DNA from: Helicobacteraceae bacterium
GTDB lineage: Bacteria; Campylobacterota; Campylobacteria; Campylobacterales; Helicobacteraceae
Reading direction: 5' to 3'
Assembly: GCA_900770765.1 (NCBI GenBank)
Contig: CAAGLK010000112.1
Location: 1-64,000 of the forward strand
Length of the DNA: 64,000 nucleotides
In this document: piece after piece, positions 43,830 through 53,049 of the stretch
How the letters are laid out: the number at the start of each line of letters is the position of its first letter
Numbering within the stretch: position 1 is the first letter of the stretch
Notes under the pieces: generated by a model
Seen by the model: only the letters and a program-made list of their open reading frames with translations
Databases searched by the model: none
What the model was told of the DNA's origin: nothing
Program-made: the position numbers and the translations under genes

Positions 43830-44393
43830 TTAGCCTTTATTTTTTAAGATTCTAAGAGCTCTCAAATAATCTTCTTGTGTGTTGAGATTTTGCGTAAATT
43901 CTAGTGGAATCTCTACGGATTCCGCCCCTATCGCTTCTAAAAGCCGCATTAATTTATATTCTTTATTTAAAATATTTTGCTTAATATCTTTAAGGGATTC
44001 TAAGGGATAAATTCCTAAAAGTGGGTGGATTTTAGTATTTTTAGCAAACACTGCCTTTTTAGAAAAAGCATTAAAAATTTTAAAAATGCTTTCTTTATCA
44101 AAAAAAGGTGAATCCACACTTATTACAAAAATATCACTCTCTAAGGATTCTAACGCACTCTGCAGTCCAAAAAGTGGCGAAAAATCACTGCTTTTATCTA
44201 AAATCGTTTTTATATTATAAGGATTAAGAAGTGGAATCTTAGAGGAAAAATACACGCTTTTAAAAATATTTTGCAAACGAGCTGCTTGAAAATGTGATAA
44301 TGGGATTCCGCCAAAATCTAAATTCTGCTTAGGAGTGCCCATCCTAGAGCTTTTACCACCGCATAAAATCACACAAGGAATTTGTAATTTCAT
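43830..44393 (-). CDS. mobA: Molybdenum cofactor guanylyltransferase MobA
   Basis: MobA joins GMP to molybdopterin to make the bis-MGD cofactor of enzymes such as formate and nitrate reductases. The 187-residue protein has the nucleotide-binding start VILCGGKSSRMGTPKQNLDFGG and the metal-binding ISVDSPFF (DSP in place of DxP). Overall length matches. It is divergent from moaA across an 81-nt region, so two cofactor genes share one intergenic region, and it is cotranscribed with flhB. A -10-like TATAAT on the minus strand is at 44417-44422. Confidence 0.88.
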   Translation of the reverse strand: MKLQIPCVILCGGKSSRMGTPKQNLDFGGIPLSHFQAARLQNIFKSVYFSSKIPLLNPYNIKTILDKSSDFSPLFGLQSALESLESDIFVISVDSPFFDKESIFKIFNAFSKKAVFAKNTKIHPLLGIYPLESLKDIKQNILNKEYKLMRLLEAIGAESVEIPLEFTQNLNTQEDYLRALRILKNKG

Positions 44394-44416
44394 AAGAATC
44401 CTAAAATTTTTGCGAA

Positions 44417-44422
44417 ATTATA
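44417..44422 (-). promoter_or_regulatory. Putative -10 box of mobA
   Basis: TATAAT on the minus strand, 24 nt before the mobA start codon. Confidence 0.5.
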
Positions 44423-44474
44423 GCTTTTTTCCGCACTCTTAGCTATTATTGCGATTTTTGTTTAAGGAGCATTT

Positions 44475-45470
44475 TTGCTAATTGATAGCTTTAAAAGAAA
44501 GATTGATTATATCCGCATAAGCGTAACTGAGCGCTGCAATTTCCGCTGTGCGTATTGTATGCCAAATACACCTATGGATATTGGCGATGAGCGCGATGAT
44601 GTGCCATTGGAATCTGTGCTAAACTTTATAAAAGTAGCGGTACAACAAGGCGTAAAAAAGATTAGAATCACAGGCGGTGAGCCGCTTTTACGCTCTAAAA
44701 TTGTAGAATTTATAGGGCAAATTTGCACCATCGCACCACAAATTGATATTGCCCTAACCACAAACGCATTTTTACTAGCCCCACTTGCAAAGCCGCTAAA
44801 AGACGCTGGATTAAAGCGAATAAATATCTCACTAGATTCTTTGAAGGCGGAAAATATTAAATGTATTTCAAAACGCGATGGATTAGATAGAATCCTAAAA
44901 GGCATAGAAGCAGCAAAGGAGGCTGGGCTTAAGATTAAGCTAAATATGGTGCCACTACTTGGGATTAATGATAGCGAGATTATAGATATTTTAGAATATG
45001 CTATAAGGCTTGGCGTTATGGTGCGATTTATAGAATTTATGGAAAACACGCACGCAAAAGATTCCATTAAAGGCTTAAAGCTTAGCGATATTTTAAAAAA
45101 AATTAGAGAAAAATATAATGCAACTATTTTTGAAAAAGAAATTTATGGACCAGCCACTCTTTTTAAGATTCCACAACAAGAATTAAAAAATTTAAATCAA
45201 AATTTAAACGATTTTTATGTTTTTGGCGTTATCGCTCCGCATAATGATGAGTTTTGTAAAACTTGTAATAGAATCCGTCTAAGCAGCGATGGGAAGCTAA
45301 TCCCTTGCCTTTACCATGAAAATGCTTTAGATATTAAAGAATCTATGCTAAATGGCGATTTAGATGGAATCTTAAAAAATCTAAAACTATGTATAGAAAA
45401 CAAACCAGAAAAAAACGATTGGGATAAAAACGCCACTTCCACAAGAGCCTTTTATAAAACAGGCGGCTAG
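44475..45470 (+). CDS. moaA: GTP 3',8-cyclase MoaA
   Basis: MoaA is the radical SAM enzyme of the first step of molybdopterin synthesis. The 331-residue protein has the radical SAM cluster CNFRCAYC near residues 17-24 with TGGEPLLR, and the second cluster motif CKTCNRIRLSSDGKLIPCL near 260-278. The C-terminal end is Ala-Gly-Gly poor: it finishes TRAFYKTGG with the two terminal Gly needed for activity. The start is TTG 44475, preceded by AAGGAGC. It converges with the fliY operon over 11 nt. Confidence 0.95.
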   Translation: MLIDSFKRKIDYIRISVTERCNFRCAYCMPNTPMDIGDERDDVPLESVLNFIKVAVQQGVKKIRITGGEPLLRSKIVEFIGQICTIAPQIDIALTTNAFLLAPLAKPLKDAGLKRINISLDSLKAENIKCISKRDGLDRILKGIEAAKEAGLKIKLNMVPLLGINDSEIIDILEYAIRLGVMVRFIEFMENTHAKDSIKGLKLSDILKKIREKYNATIFEKEIYGPATLFKIPQQELKNLNQNLNDFYVFGVIAPHNDEFCKTCNRIRLSSDGKLIPCLYHENALDIKESMLNGDLDGILKNLKLCIENKPEKNDWDKNATSTRAFYKTGG

Positions 45471-45481
45471 ATAGATTCTAA

Positions 45482-46342
45482 TTACAATAATTGCTCTATT
45501 CTATCTTTTTTAGGGGCGATTTCTGTGATTTGAATCCCAAAGTTACCATCTACAATTACAACCTCGCCTTTTGCGATAACCTTATCATCTACAAGCACTT
45601 CTAAAGGGTCATTTGCTAGCTGATTAAGCTCCACGACACTTCCTATATCCATAGCGATTACATCTTTTAATAGCATTTTTTTCTGCCCGATTCGCACTTT
45701 TACTTGCAGTCTCACATCTAAAAGCATAGACATATTTTTCATCTCAGGCGCACTTAGCTCAACCTTTTGCGTAGAATCCTGTGTGGAGTTAGAATCCAGC
45801 CCCGGAATTGAAATCTCAGGGACTTGCACTTCATCACTTCCTGGATTAAAGAGATTTAAAAAATGGCTTGAGAAAGCAAAATATAAGGAATCTTGCACAG
45901 AGCCTATATGAAAAGAAAGTGTATAAAAATCGCTAAAATTATTTAATCCTAAATCCCCATCTGGTATAAAATTAATCCCTTCAATGTTAAAACTTAGCTT
46001 TGGAAGCGCTTTTTGTGCGCCTAGTGAAGTAGATACTGCACCAAAAATATTTGAAACAATTTCCTTTGTCGCATCTAAATCATCTGCATCCATCTCCGCC
46101 TTAGTTGCTCCATCGCCTCCTAGCATCATATCGGCTAGTGCAGTGGCAATTTGTGGTGAAATAAAAAAGGCTAAAGCCGCCCCTTCTTCTGTCTTTAAAT
46201 CCACTTTTGCACTTGGTGGCTTAATCCCCTCGCTTTTACCGCTTTGAGCTTCATTTAGCGATACTTCTGGTGCTTGCCCTAAAAGCCCCTCAATTGTCGC
46301 TGTTGTTTCTTGTATAATTAATTTTAAAAAGTCATTTAGCAT
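45482..46342 (-). CDS. fliY: Flagellar switch protein FliY (FliN family)
   Basis: FliY is a C-ring component with a CheC/CheX-like middle and a FliN/SpoA C-terminal domain. The 286-residue product shows the N-terminal helix FLKLIIQETTATIEGLLGQ, a middle domain with ADMMLGGDGAT, and the SpoA domain MSMLLDVRLQVKVRIGQKKMLLKDVIAMDIGS. The latter continues into ELNQLANDPLEVLVDDKVIAKGEVVIVDGNFGIQI-type sequence. H. pylori also has a FliY of this length beside fliM. It is the last gene of the flagellar operon and starts nine nt after fliM. Confidence 0.93.
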   Translation of the reverse strand: MLNDFLKLIIQETTATIEGLLGQAPEVSLNEAQSGKSEGIKPPSAKVDLKTEEGAALAFFISPQIATALADMMLGGDGATKAEMDADDLDATKEIVSNIFGAVSTSLGAQKALPKLSFNIEGINFIPDGDLGLNNFSDFYTLSFHIGSVQDSLYFAFSSHFLNLFNPGSDEVQVPEISIPGLDSNSTQDSTQKVELSAPEMKNMSMLLDVRLQVKVRIGQKKMLLKDVIAMDIGSVVELNQLANDPLEVLVDDKVIAKGEVVIVDGNFGIQITEIAPKKDRIEQLL

Positions 46343-46350
46343 TACAACTC

Positions 46351-47409
46351 CTAATCTTCTTCAATCTCATTTGCCCTAGATTTTCGTTGAATCTCTAGCA
46401 TTTCTAATATTTCTTTTACTTGGTCTTTTTCTGTTTTAATCATCTCTTTTACTTCAAAAGTTTTACGATACCTATGAAGCCCAATTCCGGCTAGGAATTT
46501 CTCACGCCCATCTACATTAATAATAACCATATCATCAGCTGGCCTATCTAGCCGCACAATATCGCCAACCTCTAAATCTAAAATCTCATGCATTGTAAGT
46601 TTTGTTTCACCTAAAACTGCTGCGACATTTACTTTCGCACCTCCTAAAAGTGCTTGTAATTCTTTGTTACGCGATTTTTTCGCACTTGTTTCACTTAGCA
46701 TAATATCTCTACTTGCAAGGCGTGAAAGCACGGATTCTAAGCTAATTACAGGATAGCAAAGATTCATCATCCCACTACTATGCCCAATGATAATCTCCAT
46801 AACAACCATAATAATAATTTCGTTTTGTGCAACGATTTGCACGACATTTGGGCTAGATTCCTTCACATCCACGGTTGGGAAAATCTCAGTAATTGGCGCC
46901 CACGCTTCTTTTAGATTTTGCATCATTTGACGCAATATAGTATCTAGCAAATTTAGCTCAATATCGCTAAACTCTCTAGTGGATTCATAAGGGTCGCCCT
47001 TACCGCCTAAAAGCCTATCAATCATAGGGAAAGCAATGCTAGGATTTATCTCTAAAACACCTGTGCCATCAAGCGGACGCATAGAAAAAACATTAAAGCT
47101 AGTAGGGCTAGGCAGACTCATTAAAAACTCACCATAAGTCATTTGGTCGACACTATGAAGCTGAATCTCTACAATACTTCTCATAATCGCAGAAATTTGG
47201 CTTGATAAACTACGCGCCATTTTATCGTGGATTCCACGAAATGCCCTTAACTGCTCTTTACTAACTCTATTTGGTCGCTTAAAGTCATAGAGGGTAATTT
47301 GCCGCTGCTGGACTACGGCTGGCTTTTCTGCAACTTCTGGCTCACCGCCCTCATCATCGACGACCTCTAATAAGGCGTCAATTTCTTCTTGACTTAAAAT
47401 ATCAGCCAT
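46351..47409 (-). CDS. fliM: Flagellar motor switch protein FliM
   Basis: FliM forms the C-ring and binds CheY-P to reverse rotation. The 352-residue protein starts with the CheY-binding peptide ILSQEEIDALLEVV, contains the middle CheC-like domain (FKRPNRVSKEQLRAFRGIHD and the following GGKG loop in RLLGGKGDPYE) and ends with a SpoA domain (LTMHEILDLEVGDIVRLDRPA). Its start overlaps fliA by eight nt, so sigma-28 and switch protein are translationally coupled. Confidence 0.96.
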   Translation of the reverse strand: MADILSQEEIDALLEVVDDEGGEPEVAEKPAVVQQRQITLYDFKRPNRVSKEQLRAFRGIHDKMARSLSSQISAIMRSIVEIQLHSVDQMTYGEFLMSLPSPTSFNVFSMRPLDGTGVLEINPSIAFPMIDRLLGGKGDPYESTREFSDIELNLLDTILRQMMQNLKEAWAPITEIFPTVDVKESSPNVVQIVAQNEIIIMVVMEIIIGHSSGMMNLCYPVISLESVLSRLASRDIMLSETSAKKSRNKELQALLGGAKVNVAAVLGETKLTMHEILDLEVGDIVRLDRPADDMVIINVDGREKFLAGIGLHRYRKTFEVKEMIKTEKDQVKEILEMLEIQRKSRANEIEED

Positions 47410-48118
47410 CTAGCCCCCTTTCTAAAAGATTTTGACGGATTCTACGCATAAGTGCTTTATGGATTTGTGAAACCCTAGATTCTGTGAGTTCTAAAATCTC
47501 ACCTATTTCTTTAAAACTAAGCTCTTCAAAATAATAAAGCTGCACAACAAGCTGTTCGTTTTCACTGCAATCTTGCAAAATCTCTGTAATAATTGATATT
47601 AATTCTTCTTTTTCTATGTTATCTAAAGCATTTTCACTCTGCCCTAGTTGGTCATCTAGCGGCATTACACCATAAATTTCTCCAGCGACTCTTGCTTCTT
47701 TTATCTTTTCGACACTTTCATTTAACAGCTCACTTAAATACTCATCGCTAGGTTCTTCTTGATTATCATTATAATATTCTAAAACAGCCTTATCAATGCG
47801 TTTTACTAGCACTCTTGTAGCACGAGAGAGTGGGTCAAGGCTTCTTAAATAATCTAGCATAGCACCATATACGCGAGTTTTTGCATAACCCCAAAAAGAT
47901 GGATTCAAGCTACTATCATATTTCCTAGCTAACTTAATAAGCTCCTCTGTCCCAACAGAAATTAAATCTGAAAAATCCACAGAAGCAGGCAATCTCTCCT
48001 TTAGCCTAAATGCCATAGCCTTTAATGCTGGTAAATAATCAAGCGCTAAAGAATCTTGTGAATACTTTAGCGCATTTTGATAGCCATTAGAAGTCATCGG
48101 CATAGTAATTTTTCTCAT
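47402..48118 (-). CDS. fliA: Flagellar sigma-28 factor FliA
   Basis: FliA directs transcription of late flagellar genes, including flagellins. The protein has sigma region 2 (YLPALKAMAFRLKERLPASVDFSDLISVG), followed by YDSSLNPSFWGYAKTRVYGAMLDYLRSLDPLSR, here quoted only as landmarks, region 3, and region 4 (EELSFKEIGEILELTESRVSQIH). The start is uncertain: the frame is open to ATG 48157, which would overlap the upstream gene by 71 nt; I chose ATG 48118 (238 residues), with 48103 and 48097 as further options. Even so it overlaps the upstream gene by 32 nt. Confidence 0.93.
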   Translation of the reverse strand: MRKITMPMTSNGYQNALKYSQDSLALDYLPALKAMAFRLKERLPASVDFSDLISVGTEELIKLARKYDSSLNPSFWGYAKTRVYGAMLDYLRSLDPLSRATRVLVKRIDKAVLEYYNDNQEEPSDEYLSELLNESVEKIKEARVAGEIYGVMPLDDQLGQSENALDNIEKEELISIITEILQDCSENEQLVVQLYYFEELSFKEIGEILELTESRVSQIHKALMRRIRQNLLERGLDG

Positions 48119-48470
48119 CTTTATTTTGTGGCGGTGGGAGGTCGTCTTCTTCGCCATGCATTGTTTTTTCCATAGTCCTTAGGAATCCTCTTATTTTATT
48201 TGTCGCTTTTTCTCGCTTATCAAATTCCTCAATATACTCCTCTAAAAGCATATTGTAAGATGATTTTTGCACCTTATGTTCAGCTCCACCAATAAAGCGG
48301 ACAAAAAACGACACACTAAGCAGCGTAATAAGATAGAATCCAATAGTAGAAACAAGCGTCCCAGCGACAATCATAACAGGGTCATCAAACTTCAAAAAGG
48401 ATAATAAAAGCCCTATAAAAAAGCCATTTACAATTGCAAAACTCAAAAAATTATCCATTTTTAACGACAT
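48087..48470 (-). CDS. Small two-span membrane protein of the flagellar operon
   Basis: The 127-residue protein has two membrane helices (about 8-26 and 31-56), then a charged cytoplasmic helix region (AEHKVQKSSYNMLLEEYIEEFDKRE) and an acidic, Pro-rich tail. It occupies the place of the uncharacterised gene between flhG and fliA in H. pylori (HP1033 as I recall). AAGGAT precedes ATG 48470. Its 3' end overlaps fliA. No function is known to me; conservation of position suggests a flagellar or polar role. Confidence 0.8.
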   Translation of the reverse strand: MSLKMDNFLSFAIVNGFFIGLLLSFLKFDDPVMIVAGTLVSTIGFYLITLLSVSFFVRFIGGAEHKVQKSSYNMLLEEYIEEFDKREKATNKIRGFLRTMEKTMHGEEDDLPPPQNKDEKNYYADDF

Positions 48471-48497
48471 AAATTATCCTTAATTTATCAAAATCCC

Positions 48498-49355
48498 TTA
48501 GAAATGCCCTAAAATCTTCTTTAAAAACTTGCTAAAGGTTCTATCCTCGGCTACTAGCACATTTCGTTCCATTTTTTTAGCCAGCTCTCTAGCTATTGCC
48601 TCTATCTCTTGTGAAATAGTCGCATTTGGCTCCTCTTTTACAAAGATTCCACGATTTTTACTATAATAATTTACTAAATTACTCTTACTAATCTGCCCTA
48701 TTAGCTCAAGTTTTAGGCTTTTGATATTGCTTTGTGCGATTTTTTGCACTTTTTGAAATATCATTTGTGCTTCATTTTTATCTTTTACTTGATTAATTAG
48801 CATAAAAATCCGCTCTTTAAAGCTGCTTGCTAGTTTAATTGTCGCATAAGCATCGGTAATCGCCGCTGGATCTGGAATCGTAATCACAATCGCCTCATCG
48901 CTATTTTTTAAAAATGTCTGCGTATATTCGCCAATGCCAGCCCCTGTGTCAATTATCACAAAATCAAGATTATCTAAAAGACTAGAATCCTCCATTAAAG
49001 AATCAAACATAAACTCACTTTTATAGCGGAAAATATCCGTCCCAGAATCGCCCGGGATTAGATAAAGTCCGTGCTCAAGTGGCACGATAATATCCTTAAG
49101 ACTCGCTTGATTTTTAAGCACATGCAAGAGATTTTTCTCACATCTTACGCCAAAGATAATATCTAAATTCGCCAAGCCAATATCCGCATCAAAGATTCCA
49201 ACCTTAAATCCAAGCTGCCAGAGTTTATAAGCAAAATTCGCACTAAAGGTGGATTTCCCCACGCCTCCCTTGCCGCTTGTGATTGTGATAAATTTCGTGC
49301 TTTTTGTCCTTTTATCTTCTAAAAGTGCGTCTAAATTCGCCGCTTGATTTTTCAT
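48498..49355 (-). CDS. flhG: Flagellar number regulator FlhG (MinD-like ATPase, YlxH)
   Basis: FlhG is a MinD/ParA-type ATPase that limits the number of polar flagella by stimulating FlhF GTPase. The 285-residue protein has the deviant Walker A SGKGGVGKSTFSANFAYKL near residue 27, switch I IFDADIGLANLDIIFG, Walker B-like FVIIDTGAGIGEYT and a C-terminal amphipathic helix expected to touch the membrane. It overlaps flhF by four nt. Confidence 0.95.
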   Translation of the reverse strand: MKNQAANLDALLEDKRTKSTKFITITSGKGGVGKSTFSANFAYKLWQLGFKVGIFDADIGLANLDIIFGVRCEKNLLHVLKNQASLKDIIVPLEHGLYLIPGDSGTDIFRYKSEFMFDSLMEDSSLLDNLDFVIIDTGAGIGEYTQTFLKNSDEAIVITIPDPAAITDAYATIKLASSFKERIFMLINQVKDKNEAQMIFQKVQKIAQSNIKSLKLELIGQISKSNLVNYYSKNRGIFVKEEPNATISQEIEAIARELAKKMERNVLVAEDRTFSKFLKKILGHF

Positions 49356-50782
49356 TTTAATAGCCCATCAAGTAAGCAGTCAATTAAAAAATCACTTGTC
49401 GCCACGCTTAAATCATTTGGCACTTCTTGCCCTACTGAAAAATAACTCACCGGCTTTTTAGTCTCATAAATAAGCGAAAAAATATTCCCATAGCTTTGCG
49501 TCTCATCTAGCTTTGTAAAAAGCAGCGTATCAATGCCAAGCGTGGAAAATGTGTGGTAAATATCCTTTAAATCCTCGTATTTTGTCGTAGCACTCATTAC
49601 TAAATTTACATCAATTTTCGCATTAGGGTCGGCGTTTATGAAACTCTTTAGGGATTCTAGCTTACTCCTATCATGCTGTGAGCTTCCAACCGTGTCAATT
49701 AAAATATAATCGCAATATTTTAAAGAATCAAGCGCATTTACAAATTCCTCCGTATCCACCACGGTATCAATGCTTAGCTTCATTTTTTTAGCATAAAACA
49801 TTAGCTGGTCTACCGCACCGATTCTATAAGTATCAAGTGTAATGATTCCAACTTTATAATTTTTGTTTAATAGCTTAGAATATCTTGCGGCGAGTTTTGC
49901 TAAAGTAGTAGTTTTCCCAACACCTGTGGGACCTACTAGCATCATAATATTTTTTGCATTACTACTTAGATTCTCCGCCCTTGCATACACCATTTTTCGC
50001 AAGACCTCTCTAAAATATCGCTTAATAAGCACGGAGTTTTCACGCATTTTAATAGGCATAAGCTCTAGTGTAAGCTGCATTATCTTATCTAAATGCTCTT
50101 TTGCCATACCGCTATTTTTTGTGATTCTATAAATCTCAGCAAATTCATGTGGGATTATTAGCCCATCTTTTTTAGGACCTCTCTCATCCCAAAACATATT
50201 TTGAATTAACTTTAGCTTGTCATTTAAGCGGTCAATTTCGCCTTTAATAATGCTTAAATCTAGGCTTGATTCCTTTTTTTCTTTAATAGTTTTTTGCGAT
50301 TCCGCATTTTTAGCTTCGCTTTTATTTTCATTTTTATTTTCGCTAGATTCTGGCTCTTTTTCTAGCTTTTTAGAATCCGCTTTAGGTGGAATCCCATAAG
50401 GAGTTTTTGCTGGTGGAAGCAAGGGCTGCTTTGTGGCGACACCGGCGATTTGTGAGATTTGCCGCACAGCATCGCTTAGCTGCAGTGAAACATCCTCTGG
50501 CAAGGCGTTTTGCGCATTTTGTGCTGCCCTTTTTCGCTCAATTTCTTTTTGTGCTATTAGCTCTAGTCGCTTTGCGATATCATTAGTTTTTGGCTCGGCT
50601 TGTGTTTGCTGCATTTTTACCTGTGCTGCTTGTAAATCCTCTTTACTAATTGCTACAGATACTTCATAGCCGCCATCGCTTAGCTTTTTTTGTGAGATAA
50701 TTGAAAACTCATCGCCAAGCTCCTTTTTTGCCTTTGCTAATGCTTCACTTCCGCTCTCGCCCGTGTAAGTAAATAATTTCAT
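49352..50782 (-). CDS. flhF: Flagellar SRP-like GTPase FlhF
   Basis: FlhF marks the cell pole for flagellum assembly and in Campylobacterota also affects sigma-54 gene expression. The 476-residue protein has an N-terminal B domain (MKLFTYTGESGSEALAKAKKELG and IISQKKLSDGGYEV), a Lys/Glu/Ala-rich variable middle (~70-190), an N domain, and the G domain with G1 LVGPTGVGKTTTLAKLAARY near residue 282. Further G motifs are VGIITLDTYRIGAVDQL, YILIDTVGSSQHD and LLFTKLDET. It overlaps both neighbours by four nt. Confidence 0.96.
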   Translation of the reverse strand: MKLFTYTGESGSEALAKAKKELGDEFSIISQKKLSDGGYEVSVAISKEDLQAAQVKMQQTQAEPKTNDIAKRLELIAQKEIERKRAAQNAQNALPEDVSLQLSDAVRQISQIAGVATKQPLLPPAKTPYGIPPKADSKKLEKEPESSENKNENKSEAKNAESQKTIKEKKESSLDLSIIKGEIDRLNDKLKLIQNMFWDERGPKKDGLIIPHEFAEIYRITKNSGMAKEHLDKIMQLTLELMPIKMRENSVLIKRYFREVLRKMVYARAENLSSNAKNIMMLVGPTGVGKTTTLAKLAARYSKLLNKNYKVGIITLDTYRIGAVDQLMFYAKKMKLSIDTVVDTEEFVNALDSLKYCDYILIDTVGSSQHDRSKLESLKSFINADPNAKIDVNLVMSATTKYEDLKDIYHTFSTLGIDTLLFTKLDETQSYGNIFSLIYETKKPVSYFSVGQEVPNDLSVATSDFLIDCLLDGLLK

Positions 50783-51411
50783 CCTTTACTCCAAAATAGT
50801 GGAATCCTAACGCTATTTCGCTCCTCCCACGCAATATGTGGAATCTTAAAATGCTTTAATGAAATGCGTTTGTTTTTAAAGCCTATAATATCTAAATCTA
50901 GCGTTCGTGGCGCATTTTTAAAAGGGCGTTTCCTATCTCTTTTAAAGATTCTTTCTAAATACGCACAATAACTCCAAAAATCGCTAAAGCCAAGCCTAGT
51001 TTTCAACCACACAATCATATTATAAAAATCTGGCTGCTTTGTGTAGCCAAAGGCTGGATTTTTCAAAATTGCCGAAGCTAAGATTATAACATTTTTATTT
51101 TTTAAGCATCTAAGCAATTGCCAAAATCGCATTATGCAATCACCAGCACATTTTTCTAGATTCCCACCAATGCCTAAAATAACATATTTTTTTAAAGCCT
51201 TGTTTTTGAAATATTGATAAGGATTTGCTGTGCGATTTTTACAAATAAGATTCCGCCTTTTTTGTGCGACAATACTATTTTTAAATGGAATCCGTTTTGA
51301 AAAATGCGGCAAAAATAGCGTTAGATTCTTATCTAATTTTTTTATTTCATAAGTCTTAACGCTAAAATAATGCGGATTTTTAAAGCGGAATCTTTTTTGC
51401 GTCTTTATCAT
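50779..51411 (-). CDS. folK: HPPK FolK with basic N-terminal extension
   Basis: FolK transfers pyrophosphate to 6-hydroxymethyl-dihydropterin in folate synthesis. The 210-residue protein is longer than the usual ~160. The enzyme core begins at YVILGIGGNLEKC near residue 76 and includes PDFYNMIVWLKT and the signature KNAPRTLDLDII (canonically GPRTLDLDIL). The first ~75 residues are strongly basic and unlike the family; whether they are translated depends on the start, but the four-nt overlap with pepQ supports the long form. It sits between pepQ and flhF, as in H. pylori. Confidence 0.85.
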   Translation of the reverse strand: MIKTQKRFRFKNPHYFSVKTYEIKKLDKNLTLFLPHFSKRIPFKNSIVAQKRRNLICKNRTANPYQYFKNKALKKYVILGIGGNLEKCAGDCIMRFWQLLRCLKNKNVIILASAILKNPAFGYTKQPDFYNMIVWLKTRLGFSDFWSYCAYLERIFKRDRKRPFKNAPRTLDLDIIGFKNKRISLKHFKIPHIAWEERNSVRIPLFWSKG

Positions 51412-52457
51412 TTAGCTTTTCCTAGAATTTTTGCACCTTTTTCTGTCAGTACAACTAAATCCTCTATTCTTACACCATAATAATCTGGTATATAGATTCC
51501 AGGCTCGATGGAAAAAACCATACCTTCTTTTAATATAGTTTGCGACTTTTGCGAAATAATAGGAAGCTCGTGAATATCAAGCCCTATTCCATGTCCAGTG
51601 GAATGCACGAAATATTTTCCATATCCAGCTTTTTCAATGACGCCTCTAGCCACAGCATCTAACTCACACGCTTTCATACCTGGCTTTGCCGCTTTAATAG
51701 CCGCTTCTTGTGCTTTTAAAACAATATCATAAATCTTTTGAATCTCTTTATTTTTGAATTTTTGTATTTTGTCAAAACTAAAGCCATTTTTAGAAAAATA
51801 CCCCGTGCGTGTGGAATCGCTACAATATCGCTTGTATTTAATCCCCGCATCAAAAAGTAGCAAATCGCCATTTTTAAGCATATCACTTGATGGAAGTGCG
51901 TGAGGCTTAGCGGCATTTGCATTAATTCCAACAATTGGATTAAAGCTTAAATCAAACTCGCCTTTATTACTTAAAAATCCTTTTGCCTTATAGTGCAAAT
52001 AGGATTCTTTGCAATTTTTGCCGCATTTTTCAATAAATTTTGCAAATTTTGCAAATGCTTTAAAATTTAAGCGTTGTGATTTATCTAAAAGGGCAATTTC
52101 TTCTTGCGTTTTTATAATGCGTTTTTCTTGATGAAAATTAGGCTTTGCTAAAAATTCTATTTGAATATCGCTTGTTAATTTTTCAAAAGCATATACTGAA
52201 AATTCTTGCGGATTATAAATTAGCGTAGATTTTTCATATTTTTTTAGAATCTCTCTTGCGGATTCCACTAAATCTCTGCTAATTATTAAGCTAATGCTAT
52301 ATTTATCTTGCTTTAAATGCTCTTTTGCCTCTACTTCATAGCGACCATCGGTAATAAAATAACCATCATTGCCAAATGCGAGAAATAGGGCATTATCACA
52401 ACTATAACCAATCTCAAAATAAAGGGCGTTTTCATCTTTAATAATAAAATTTTCCAA
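51408..52457 (-). CDS. pepQ: M24-family aminopeptidase P/proline dipeptidase
   Basis: The 349-residue enzyme hydrolyses bonds before or after Pro. It has an N-terminal creatinase-like domain and a pita-bread catalytic domain: PHALPSSDMLKNGDLLLFDAGIKYKRYCSDSTRT (two Asp ligands), HSTGHGIGLDIHELP (His ligand) and GMVFSIEPGIYIPDYYGVRIEDLVV-type blocks (two Glu ligands). All five metal ligands appear present. Whether it acts as PepQ or PepP cannot be told; the symbol follows the H. pylori gene at this position. It overlaps folK by four nt. Confidence 0.87.
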   Translation of the reverse strand: MENFIIKDENALYFEIGYSCDNALFLAFGNDGYFITDGRYEVEAKEHLKQDKYSISLIISRDLVESAREILKKYEKSTLIYNPQEFSVYAFEKLTSDIQIEFLAKPNFHQEKRIIKTQEEIALLDKSQRLNFKAFAKFAKFIEKCGKNCKESYLHYKAKGFLSNKGEFDLSFNPIVGINANAAKPHALPSSDMLKNGDLLLFDAGIKYKRYCSDSTRTGYFSKNGFSFDKIQKFKNKEIQKIYDIVLKAQEAAIKAAKPGMKACELDAVARGVIEKAGYGKYFVHSTGHGIGLDIHELPIISQKSQTILKEGMVFSIEPGIYIPDYYGVRIEDLVVLTEKGAKILGKAK

Positions 52458-52479
52458 ACAAACCCTCCTTTTGCCTTAA

Positions 52480-52959
52480 CTATTGCTGCTGCGCTTGTGC
52501 TTTTCTAGCTTCTTTAATAGCATTAATTTCGCTTAAAATTTGTGCTAAACCTTGCAATGCTAAATGATAGCCAACAGGGCCAAACCCAGCCACCACACCA
52601 GCACAAACACCAGCGGTAATGCTTTCTTGTCTAAATTTTTCTCTAGCGTGGATATTACTAATATGCACTTCAATTGTAGGTAACCCAACAGCAGAAATAG
52701 CATCTCTAATAGCTATTGAAGTATGAGAATACGCCGCTGGATTTATAATAATCCCATCATATTGCCCTAAACATTCTTGTATTTTATCCACAATTTCGCC
52801 CTCAAAATTGCTTTGAAAAAAATCCACTTCAATGCCGATTTGCTCTGCGTGCTTTTTAATATTTTCGTGTATTGTTTCTAGTTTTGCATGTCCATAAATG
52901 CGTGGGTCGCGGATACCTAGCATATTTAAATTTGGTCCTTGAATTACCATTGCTTTCAT
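52480..52959 (-). CDS. aroQ: 3-dehydroquinate dehydratase type II AroQ
   Basis: AroQ dehydrates 3-dehydroquinate in the shikimate pathway. The 159-residue protein has GPNLNMLGIRDPRIYG (active-site loop with Arg and Tyr), FFQSNFEGEIVDKIQ, INPAAYSHTSIAIRDA and EVHISNIHAREKFR, including the catalytic His. ATG 52959 is chosen because AGGAGC lies just upstream and the family starts there; an upstream in-frame ATG would add 24 unrelated residues. It heads the aroQ-pepQ-folK-flhF-flhG-fliA-fliM-fliY operon. A TATAAT on the minus strand is at 52988-52993. Confidence 0.96.
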   Translation of the reverse strand: MKAMVIQGPNLNMLGIRDPRIYGHAKLETIHENIKKHAEQIGIEVDFFQSNFEGEIVDKIQECLGQYDGIIINPAAYSHTSIAIRDAISAVGLPTIEVHISNIHAREKFRQESITAGVCAGVVAGFGPVGYHLALQGLAQILSEINAIKEARKAQAQQQ

Positions 52960-52987
52960 TGTAGCTCCTAAAGTTAAAAATTTGCAA

Positions 52988-52993
52988 ATTATA
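52988..52993 (-). promoter_or_regulatory. Putative -10 box of aroQ-flagellar operon
   Basis: TATAAT on the minus strand, about 29 nt before the aroQ start, within the sequence CTGCTATAATTTGC. Confidence 0.55.
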
Positions 52994-53049
52994 GCAGAAA
53001 ACTTGCACTTTGCAGTGGGCAAATAATTCACATTTTCGTCATCAGTTTC

